DNA of 64,000 nucleotides from JBCAWW01 sp039024315 (GTDB lineage: Bacteria > Bacteroidota > Bacteroidia > J057), in the NCBI GenBank assembly GCA_039024315.1, contig JBCCQN010000013.1, positions 13,863 through 77,862 on the forward strand, read 5' to 3'. Positions 25,901 through 33,046 of the stretch are shown here, one piece after another. Below the pieces are notes generated by a model, which was given only the letters and a program-made list of their open reading frames with translations, did not search any database and had not been told where the DNA came from. Made by a program: the position numbers and the translations under genes. The first letter of the stretch is position 1. Each line of letters starts with the position of its first letter.

Positions 25901-25930
25901 CGTTCTGCGCCCCCGAAAACTTTCGGGAGC
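25901..25930 (+). repeat. altered mini-hairpin copy A10 with inserted CCCGAAA palindrome
   Basis: CGTTCTGCGC is followed by CCCGAAAACTTTCGGG (25912-25927) in place of the usual GCAG arm. It then rejoins the flank TAAAACAAAAACTAA (25931-25945) seen after A7. It is a composite of two repeat types. Confidence 0.6.
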
Positions 25931-25957
25931 TAAAACAAAAACTAAGCGCCTCCTAGC

Positions 25958-27028
25958 CTAGCCCACTGCAAACATCTGAGACAAGATCCATTGTCCTTTG
26001 CCGCTAGAGTCAAAACGCTTATTAAAATAATACTGTAGCTGAGCGCCGGACTCTTTACCAATAATCAATTCTCTTTGTTTGGATTCCGGATTCCACCGCA
26101 AGCGATACTCATTGAGCTGAAAGGCTTGTATCGCTTCTTCGGGAAAGACAATTTCAAGATCATCAAACAAATGTGGAGCGATCAATTTGGCCATACTAGA
26201 CTGATCGTTCTCTGCAAGAGCCCCCAACAATGTCGCCAAAAAACCATTAAAGCCGCTGTAGCCCTCCTTTTCCAGATTTTGTAGAAAGAGGACGTTTTTA
26301 TGTTCGATCTCACTCAGTATTTCAGCCGACACAGGATTTTCCCCAGGCCGATACCAATGCGTTCGTTCTCCAAATAGCCATTTATAACGCTCAGTTTGGA
26401 AGGGATGCCCATGCCTCGCAAAAATTTCATTGCGCAAAATACCCCAATCTGAGAAAGGACTCAGGTCAGCTTCCGTAAGTAGGCGTATTTGACTAGCAGG
26501 CAAAAATCCCTTGACAAACTTATCGCCTATGCGTTCCCCTTGCTTGTAAAAAACCGCAGCTCCTGCGTCAAACTCGCAGCCCCGCTTATTTTGGGCACAG
26601 TCAAAGACGCTAAGCCAGACGCGATAGCCTCCCTCTATGTCTCGATCTACACCAAAACCACAGTTTTCATCCTCATTTATCAAACTCTTAGCAAAAATGG
26701 TCTCTTTAAAGTCGTCTTCTCGGATTTCGGCATTACCCGTAATCGTATCGGCTAGGTGTAAAATGCCACTGAGGGAGTCTTTACAATTTTCGACCGTATT
26801 ACTAGTACGCACTTTAAAAGAGGTATAGTAGGCATCTATGGCCTGCATCTCCAATTCTATCTGGTACTCGGCTTGAGAGCTTGCAAAGACCTCAACTGGG
26901 CGCCTCGCGTCAAATAAGGGTACTTCGGACTGGTCAGTTTGTCCCGCACAAGCAAACAGCAATAATAAGGATAAACAAAAAATGCTAAGGATAAACCTCT
27001 TCTGCCTGCAGTTGGGTATTGAGTTCAT
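25958..27028 (-). CDS. YARHG-domain lipoprotein
   Basis: 356 residues. The signal segment ends in the lipobox 'LLLLFACAG' (Cys ~27). A YARHG domain lies at about residues 195-245 ('LRNEIFARHGHPFQTERYKWLFGERTHWYRP'), a small extracellular domain found in secreted bacterial proteins and named after its Tyr/Phe-Ala-Arg-His-Gly core. Its binding partner is not known. The rest is unrecognised. The start overlaps the 3' end of galU by 44 bp in another frame. No other in-frame Met precedes the lipobox, so coupling to galU is likely. Confidence 0.75.
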   Translation of the reverse strand: MNSIPNCRQKRFILSIFCLSLLLLFACAGQTDQSEVPLFDARRPVEVFASSQAEYQIELEMQAIDAYYTSFKVRTSNTVENCKDSLSGILHLADTITGNAEIREDDFKETIFAKSLINEDENCGFGVDRDIEGGYRVWLSVFDCAQNKRGCEFDAGAAVFYKQGERIGDKFVKGFLPASQIRLLTEADLSPFSDWGILRNEIFARHGHPFQTERYKWLFGERTHWYRPGENPVSAEILSEIEHKNVLFLQNLEKEGYSGFNGFLATLLGALAENDQSSMAKLIAPHLFDDLEIVFPEEAIQAFQLNEYRLRWNPESKQRELIIGKESGAQLQYYFNKRFDSSGKGQWILSQMFAVG

Positions 27029-27881
27029 TGATCCATTTTTTGAGGTCCTCCTTCATCTCTGGACGCTCTAGACCAAATCTAAGGTTTGTTTTGATAAAAT
27101 CGAGTTTATTTCCCACATCGAAGCGCTCACCATCAAAATGTAGGGCATACATAGCCTTCTGCTTGAGCATATTAGCCATGGCGTCGGTTAATTGGACTTC
27201 ATTATTTTTGCCACGTCCCACCTTATCTAGATATTCAAAAATTTCGGCTGTAAACACATAACGACCTGCGATCACCAAATTGGAGGGCGCTTCTTCAACC
27301 GGCGGTTTTTCGACGAACTCTTCTACGCGATAAATACGCTTGTCAATTTCTTTGCCCCCAATCACCCCATAACGATACACAAACTTGGGGTCTACGGCCT
27401 CTAGTGCCACCACAGGGGCTTGATAGCGGTCATATATTTCCATGAGTTGTTTGGTGATCGGTAACTGCGCTTTAGAGGCCAAAATACTGTCTCCCAATAG
27501 GACCGCAAAAGGCTCTTGACCAACGTGGTGGCGCGCATAACGAATTGCGTCGCCAAGACCGTTTAGTTCTTTTTGCCAGACAAAATGGATATCAGCTAAT
27601 TCAGTGATATGACGAATTTCCTGCAAAAGTTCGTCCTTACCCTTTTCGGCCAAAGCAGCTTCTAATTCAAAGTTACGGTCAAAGTGCTCTTCGATCGAAC
27701 GCTTACCTTTACCGATAATCATCAGAATATCAGTGATGCCCGAGGCCACTGCTTCTTCTACCACATACTGGATAGTGGGTTTATCGACAATGGGTAGCAT
27801 CTCTTTGGGTTGAGACTTAGTAGCAGGGAGCAGGCGGGTTCCAAAACCGGCAGCCGGAATGACAGCTTTTTTAATCATCAA
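26985..27881 (-). CDS. galU: UTP-glucose-1-phosphate uridylyltransferase
   Basis: 298 residues, standard for GalU, which makes UDP-glucose from UTP and glucose-1-phosphate. The nucleotide-binding signature 'VIPAAGFGTRLLPATKSQPKEMLPI' is at the N-terminus. 'EEFVEKPP' and 'FDVGNKLDFIKTNL' are further family motifs. UDP-glucose feeds polysaccharide and envelope glycan synthesis; with glgB and the GH13 enzyme in this window it points to glucan metabolism, although glycogen in bacteria usually uses ADP-glucose. It lies 68 bp downstream of the MG2-type gene and may be read through from the outer-membrane operon. Confidence 0.96.
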   Translation of the reverse strand: MMIKKAVIPAAGFGTRLLPATKSQPKEMLPIVDKPTIQYVVEEAVASGITDILMIIGKGKRSIEEHFDRNFELEAALAEKGKDELLQEIRHITELADIHFVWQKELNGLGDAIRYARHHVGQEPFAVLLGDSILASKAQLPITKQLMEIYDRYQAPVVALEAVDPKFVYRYGVIGGKEIDKRIYRVEEFVEKPPVEEAPSNLVIAGRYVFTAEIFEYLDKVGRGKNNEVQLTDAMANMLKQKAMYALHFDGERFDVGNKLDFIKTNLRFGLERPEMKEDLKKWINELNTQLQAEEVYP

Positions 27882-27949
27882 AATTTGTTGTGTGAATAAT
27901 CTAAGTTATAAGCACAGCAAACTCCAAACCAATTCAAGCGTTCCCAATC

Positions 27950-29776
27950 TTATGAGCCATCAAAACTAACGGTATAGATCGCGTCTTGTAAGCCCCAAGA
28001 GTCCTGACTTTCAATTCCTTGCACTCGCACCCTAAAATTTCCTAAATCATCAGTATGCTTGAAGCGAAGCTTAATTTGGCCATTTTGATCAGGCATCAGA
28101 TTGCCATGCCAATAAACTAGGGGCCTAAAATCGGGGCTTTCTTGTTGCTCCTCGCCTAGGCTTTCTTCAAAACTGCGAGCTCGGTAAAGGCCTTGATACG
28201 GCAAATTATGAGGATCTTCGAGGATGGTCTTGGGGGCTTCTAAACGCCTAGTATAAACTGCAAAGACGCCATTAAAGCCCAAGGGCCCAAAAGTATTGCC
28301 CAAGGTGCGATTAAGCGTATAAAGTTCAAGTCGTTCAACCTCTTTCCAGGGTACTTCAAATATCTTTTGAGGATCAAAAGTGATATAGTTGTCGATCAAA
28401 AACATAGGCGGCCCGAGGAAGCGTTGTCGGCTTTCTTCTTCTAAGAGACTGAGGGTTTTTTGATTCTCTAACCGAGAACGATAAGCCGGTAAAATTTTAT
28501 TGAGAAAGACCTGTGAGGCTTCAATATCTTCCTGCCGATCTAGACTGCGAAGCATTTCAGGGCTCACCTCTTTTTGAAAGGCTTCAATCTGGTCGATGGT
28601 ACTCTGAGCGAGAATGGGCTCAATTTTAACGGTAGTCATGGCTTCTATAATGAAGCTCTCCATATCCTTAAAAGGAATGTAATCTTTGAGCACAAAAGAG
28701 CGATCCGGAGTAAGGTTGTCCACTTCAGGGGTGCGATCCGGAACGGGGATGGGAATAGACTGCCCGAATAGTTGCGCAAAATCACGACGGGAGGACATAG
28801 CGCTCATATATTGCTTAATTGCAGGGGTACGCGGCGGAAAAGCATCCGGAAAGTCTGGTGCCTTACTGATCAATTCTCGCGGAAAAATCTGCCTGATGCG
28901 TGGCACATAATTTTCTTGGGCTCCTCGGTCGTATAGTTGTAGGGTGCCGGTGCCATAAAAATTGGGCAGAACGGTTTCTACCTTTCCATTTTTTGCATTG
29001 GTGAATTGAAACTCTTGGGTTTCGACCAAATAAACTGCTAAAAAATCAGCGTTCATCGGTCTCTGAAATAGGACATCATAGACCTCAGCTCGTAGGGATA
29101 GAGACTGCTCACAATCATAACGCTTGACAAACTTTAGTCCCTCACCAGCAGGAGGCATGGTATTCATTTTATCAGTAAGCTGATTGGGCAATAGGTCATT
29201 TTGGGTAACCGAAAGATTTACACCTTGCTTGATGGGATTGCCAGCGGCATCAAGGATTTGAATATTTAGTTCAACGCTGTCATTTCTGGCATAGCTCTGC
29301 GCTGTTGGCTGGATGTTGATTTGCCAATTGCCTAGCTTTTGGCTAGCCTCTGGCTCCCCATTGGCAGGTTCAGTTTCTGCTAAAGTACCTTCATCCAAAT
29401 TGTAAATCGGAATGGCGCGATGGAAAATTTGTTGAGGAATGAAGTTGAGATTCCATAGCGTATAGGCCCGAAAAGTGTAATAATCTTCCTTCCAAGCAGG
29501 GGGAATATAAAAATCGCCTTGCGTCCGTCCTGCTTCAATCTTGAGCTGTTGATAGACCAACACTTCCCCCTCTCGGTTCAATAGTTCGCAATGAAGCACC
29601 CCACTTTTCTCCTTCAAATCAGCTTGGTTTATATCCACCGCAAACCAAGCATTTTCGCCAGCTACATAAAATGCCTTATCAAAAACTACCGAGATTCCTT
29701 CTACTGGAGGCGTATCTTGGGCACTAAGCCAAAAGGGCAAAATGAGGCCCACAATCAGGATAAGGTGCATTTTCAT
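27950..29776 (-). CDS. MG2-like secreted protein, last gene of the TonB/DUF4249 operon
   Basis: 608 residues with a signal peptide (MKMHLILIVGLILPFWLSAQ). The N-terminal part ('VFDKAFYVAGENAWFAVDIN ... FYIPPAWKEDYYTFRAYTLWNLN') is an alpha-2-macroglobulin MG2-like sandwich. A second Ig-like domain lies at ~155-250 ('SVELNIQILDAAGNPIKQGVNLSV'). Near ~475-510, 'IDNYITFDPQKIFEVPWKEVERLELYTL' resembles a TonB-receptor plug fragment, as often seen in these receptor-linked proteins. Its start overlaps the upstream DUF4249 stop (ATGA-type), so translation is coupled. It probably works with the TonB receptor at the outer membrane. The substrate is unknown. Confidence 0.75.
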   Translation of the reverse strand: MKMHLILIVGLILPFWLSAQDTPPVEGISVVFDKAFYVAGENAWFAVDINQADLKEKSGVLHCELLNREGEVLVYQQLKIEAGRTQGDFYIPPAWKEDYYTFRAYTLWNLNFIPQQIFHRAIPIYNLDEGTLAETEPANGEPEASQKLGNWQINIQPTAQSYARNDSVELNIQILDAAGNPIKQGVNLSVTQNDLLPNQLTDKMNTMPPAGEGLKFVKRYDCEQSLSLRAEVYDVLFQRPMNADFLAVYLVETQEFQFTNAKNGKVETVLPNFYGTGTLQLYDRGAQENYVPRIRQIFPRELISKAPDFPDAFPPRTPAIKQYMSAMSSRRDFAQLFGQSIPIPVPDRTPEVDNLTPDRSFVLKDYIPFKDMESFIIEAMTTVKIEPILAQSTIDQIEAFQKEVSPEMLRSLDRQEDIEASQVFLNKILPAYRSRLENQKTLSLLEEESRQRFLGPPMFLIDNYITFDPQKIFEVPWKEVERLELYTLNRTLGNTFGPLGFNGVFAVYTRRLEAPKTILEDPHNLPYQGLYRARSFEESLGEEQQESPDFRPLVYWHGNLMPDQNGQIKLRFKHTDDLGNFRVRVQGIESQDSWGLQDAIYTVSFDGS

Positions 29777-30876
29777 TTGTCAAAGAAATAAGGGCGTTCT
29801 ACTTGGGAGAGAGGGATCACCAGACAATCATTGCAAGGACTGAGACGTCCGTAAATGTTGCTAAACTCTGGCAGGCTACACAGCCATTGTATATTTTGAT
29901 AGACCGCAAGATCTTGTCGTTGTACCGGATGAAAAAAAGAATCCACCGCCGAAGCGCCAAAGTACCCCAACACAGGCTCAAAAGGCGCATCCTCATTGGT
30001 AACATTCCCTCTAACTGAGGCGGGAGGAGAATCAAATATGGTTCCCGTTTGATTGATTACCCGATCCACTCTACTCCAATAATCAAAAGCATCAGGGGTA
30101 AGGGAGTAGAGAAAGACGTTGATATAGGACTTTTGGTAAAAGCGAAAATCAATCTGTACAGAGCTTACCTTTTGCCCATTCCAAGCACCGGCGGTGATGC
30201 CTCGACCATCAAAGAGTTGGATCCCTTCTCGCCTAGGCGGCTCGGAGATATAACAAATTTTTGCAGGGACTAAGGGTCGATATGGCTCTCTAATACTCCA
30301 CCAGCGATCTACTTCCCAGCGCATATAAGGGCTTTCTGGTAAGGAGGAGAGGTTTAGATCAGCAGTAAAATTGGCAAAACTCCGATAAATCTGGCCCCCA
30401 TTTTCGTCGTACTGCTCCTCGTAGGCTACGTCGGTGTACACCTGCTCAATCGAAGAGACGGGCAGCAATTTCTCGATACTCGACTGATACGTTCGGCCAT
30501 CGGCCAAACTAAAAAACAACTGATAGCTACGCCCTAGCTCACCTTTTACCGTTTCCCCTTGCAACAAAAATACACCGGGCTCTTGTTGAGATAAGGTTTC
30601 AGATTGGCCCAAATCATTTTCGACCCTTGCCTCAATCACTGGCGCAGCTTCAAAACGCTTACTGCCTCGCTCCACAGTCTTAAATATCTTTATGATAAAA
30701 GGGCCGTCTCCTACCGTAATCAAGCCGTCAACTACTAGCAGCTCCGGATTTTCGTCTGGATCAATTTCTAGCTCGATCTGATCAATGCAAGCTCCGAAGC
30801 TGAGAGCTATCATGATTGTTAGCAACCAGATGCCTAGCGCCTTCAAAGGTTCGATATGGAAGCTAATGCGGCTCAT
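29773..30876 (-). CDS. DUF4249 family lipoprotein, third tandem copy
   Basis: 367 residues. The signal region is 'WLLTIMIALSFGACIDQIELEID' with a lipobox Cys near residue 27. Diagnostic DUF4249 blocks are present: 'LLVVDGLITVGDGPF', 'LLPVSSIEQVYTDV', 'SLPESPYMRWEVDRWW', 'RVINQTGTIFDSPPASVRGNV' and 'VLGYFGASAVDSFF'. DUF4249 lipoproteins accompany TonB-dependent receptors in Bacteroidota and probably bind ligand or assist the receptor at the outer surface. The start follows the stop of the upstream paralog with no gap, and the end overlaps the MG2-type gene. Confidence 0.85.
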   Translation of the reverse strand: MSRISFHIEPLKALGIWLLTIMIALSFGACIDQIELEIDPDENPELLVVDGLITVGDGPFIIKIFKTVERGSKRFEAAPVIEARVENDLGQSETLSQQEPGVFLLQGETVKGELGRSYQLFFSLADGRTYQSSIEKLLPVSSIEQVYTDVAYEEQYDENGGQIYRSFANFTADLNLSSLPESPYMRWEVDRWWSIREPYRPLVPAKICYISEPPRREGIQLFDGRGITAGAWNGQKVSSVQIDFRFYQKSYINVFLYSLTPDAFDYWSRVDRVINQTGTIFDSPPASVRGNVTNEDAPFEPVLGYFGASAVDSFFHPVQRQDLAVYQNIQWLCSLPEFSNIYGRLSPCNDCLVIPLSQVERPYFFDK

Positions 30877-31941
30877 CTACCAATAGTAAGGTCTTTCGAT
30901 GATACTGTTGGGTAGCACCAAGCATTGTAAGCACGGGTGAAAAGAGTATCGATTATTAATGCCGGGTAGAGTACAAATCCAATCAACGCGCGTCTCCAAA
31001 TCTTGTCGAAAAATAGGAAAATGAAAAGTATCCACCGCTGAGGCGCCGAAATAACCAAGCACTAATTCACTGGGGCTATTATCATTACGTACGTTGCCAG
31101 CTACAGCAGCTGGTGGAGAATCAAAAATATCGCCTTCTTGATTCACAACTTGCTCAACTTTCTGCCAATACTCATAGGCATTGGGCGTGAGAGAGTATTG
31201 AAAAAGGTTGATGTAGGTTTTTTCGAAAAAGCGATAATCTACCTCAGCGCTACCGATAAATTGTCGCTCCCATTTGCCCCCAGCTACCCCTCTGCCATCA
31301 AATAACTGAATGCGATTTTGATTGAGCAACGGATCGTTTACATAACAAGCCTTAGAAGGCGGGGAGGCCCTAATAAATTCATTGATCAACCACCAGCGCT
31401 CCGTCTCCCAACGCATAAAGGGGCTTTCTGGTAAGGTGGTCAGCTGCACATCTGCATAGACATCAATAAAGCTTTTGCCCACCAAATAACCATTATTAGC
31501 AAATCGGTCTTCAAATACCTCTTCAAAATAGATAGAATCAATCTCTGAAACCGGTAAGAGCTTATCCCAAGCAGAGGTATAACTTTGGCCATTGGCGCTT
31601 ATGAAATGTAGGCGATATTCGTCTCCGATGATGCCTTCAATGGTATTGCTTCTTAGTTCATAGAGGCCCTCTCCGAGGAACGCTAAGTCTTCCCGCTGGC
31701 CATGATTATTTTCGACCCAAATTTTTTCCAAACTAGCAGGAATATTGTTTCGAATCCCGATGGGAGTAACCCGTGAAACTTGTACTCGATGTGGGCCTTT
31801 GCCTTGGGTGATCAAACCTTCAACGATAAGGGGGCCAGCCTCATCTTCAGAGGGTAGATCTAATTGCACCACGTCCAAGCAAGCACTCAAAAGGATACTT
31901 GAGATCCATAAACTCCATATGTAATATTGGCTTACTCTCAT
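30877..31941 (-). CDS. DUF4249 family lipoprotein, second tandem copy
   Basis: 354 residues from the Met at 31941. This Met is preferred over 32013 because it comes directly after the upstream stop and starts the signal peptide 'MRVSQYYIWSLWISSILLSACLD' (lipobox Cys ~21). It shares with its neighbours the blocks 'LIVEGLITQGKGPHRVQVSR', 'LLPVSEIDSIYFEEVFED', 'LPESPFMRWETERWW', 'VEQVVNQEGDIFDSPPAAVAGNV' and 'LVLGYFGASAVDTF'. By eye it is closer to the third copy than to the first, which suggests a recent duplication. Role as for the other DUF4249 copies: a presumed outer-membrane partner of the TonB receptor. Confidence 0.85.
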   Translation of the reverse strand: MRVSQYYIWSLWISSILLSACLDVVQLDLPSEDEAGPLIVEGLITQGKGPHRVQVSRVTPIGIRNNIPASLEKIWVENNHGQREDLAFLGEGLYELRSNTIEGIIGDEYRLHFISANGQSYTSAWDKLLPVSEIDSIYFEEVFEDRFANNGYLVGKSFIDVYADVQLTTLPESPFMRWETERWWLINEFIRASPPSKACYVNDPLLNQNRIQLFDGRGVAGGKWERQFIGSAEVDYRFFEKTYINLFQYSLTPNAYEYWQKVEQVVNQEGDIFDSPPAAVAGNVRNDNSPSELVLGYFGASAVDTFHFPIFRQDLETRVDWICTLPGINNRYSFHPCLQCLVLPNSIIERPYYW

Positions 31942-31942
31942 A

Positions 31943-33046
31943 TCAATCCCAAAATGAAGGTTTATCAAGCGTACTATTAGGTATCCGCAGACAATCGAAA
32001 CAAGGGTTCCCACCAGGGAAGAAAAAGTTAGCGTTCGCAGAGCCGCAAAAAGGAATAAGAGAGGTAGCGAGATCCTGTCGATTTTGCACCAAAAAGAGAG
32101 TATCTACTGCCGAAGCTTGAAAAAATCCCAGCACCTCCTCGAAATTATCGTTGACATTATTGATGTTACCTCTTATCAATGCCGGTGGGCTATCAAAAAT
32201 AGTCCCAGTTTGATTAACAACCTGATCAACCTTCTGCCAATAATTATAACCCGTTTCGCTGAGGGAGTACTGCGTCAAAGCAATCAAGCTGCGCTCGGCG
32301 AACTTAAAATCCGCCAATACAGCGGCAATCTCCTGTCTTTGCCATTTTCCTCCATTGGCTTGGGAGCCGTCAAATATACTGACACGATTTTCTGAAGGGG
32401 TATCCAAAATAAAGCATCGTTTGGGAGTAAAAAGGGGGTTATTGAGCTGAGGGGGCTCAGTGAAAGAATACCACCTCTGGTAATCCCAACGGAGATAAGG
32501 AGGCGTTTCCATCTCTGAAAGATCGACATCCACATAGATTCGCATGATATAGCGAAACAAATTGACACTCAAGCCTCCTAGGCCATCTAAGTTTTCTTCA
32601 TAATTCACCTCCCCATAGATACTATCTAACTTGGGACCAGGCTGTAAAATTTCCACGCTAGAGGCATATTCTTCTCCTTCTCGACTAGTAAAATGAAGAC
32701 TGTAACTTTGTCCTATTTCACCTTTCACCGTATTACCTGCCAAAACGTATTCTCCTGCTTTGATTTGTACGAGAGGCTCCTCATTACCATCTCCATCTCT
32801 AACAAAAGCCTCGATAGGCGAAAAGGGATCAAAGACAGTACGCCCTCTAGCCGCAGTATAAAAAAAGGAAAAATTATAGGGTCCTGGTCCATCGTGAATC
32901 AAGCCTTCCACCACAATATTTCTATCCAGCGTTTCGATTGGGGTTTCGATTTCGATCAAATCCACACAACCCGCCAACAGCAAGGCAGTTGCCCAGAAAA
33001 TAGCCTTGGGGACCAAACTCAATATGGAGGCAGCTTTAATTTTCAT
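31943..33046 (-). CDS. DUF4249 family lipoprotein, first tandem copy
   Basis: 367 residues. Signal and lipobox are at 'AIFWATALLLAGCVDLIEIE' (Cys ~27). DUF4249 blocks: 'NIVVEGLIHDGPGPYNFSFF', 'ILQPGPKLDSIYGEVNYEEN', 'PPYLRWDYQRWYSF', 'VDQVVNQTGTIFDSPPALIRGNI' and 'VLGFFQASAVDTLF'. Its first base overlaps the last base of the TonB receptor gene, so the two are translationally coupled. Near the C-terminus, 'FFPGGNPCFDCLRIPNS' has a paired-Cys motif also seen in both other copies (HPCLQCLVLPNS, SPCNDCLVIPLS), possibly a disulfide. Confidence 0.85.
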   Translation of the reverse strand: MKIKAASILSLVPKAIFWATALLLAGCVDLIEIETPIETLDRNIVVEGLIHDGPGPYNFSFFYTAARGRTVFDPFSPIEAFVRDGDGNEEPLVQIKAGEYVLAGNTVKGEIGQSYSLHFTSREGEEYASSVEILQPGPKLDSIYGEVNYEENLDGLGGLSVNLFRYIMRIYVDVDLSEMETPPYLRWDYQRWYSFTEPPQLNNPLFTPKRCFILDTPSENRVSIFDGSQANGGKWQRQEIAAVLADFKFAERSLIALTQYSLSETGYNYWQKVDQVVNQTGTIFDSPPALIRGNINNVNDNFEEVLGFFQASAVDTLFLVQNRQDLATSLIPFCGSANANFFFPGGNPCFDCLRIPNSTLDKPSFWD

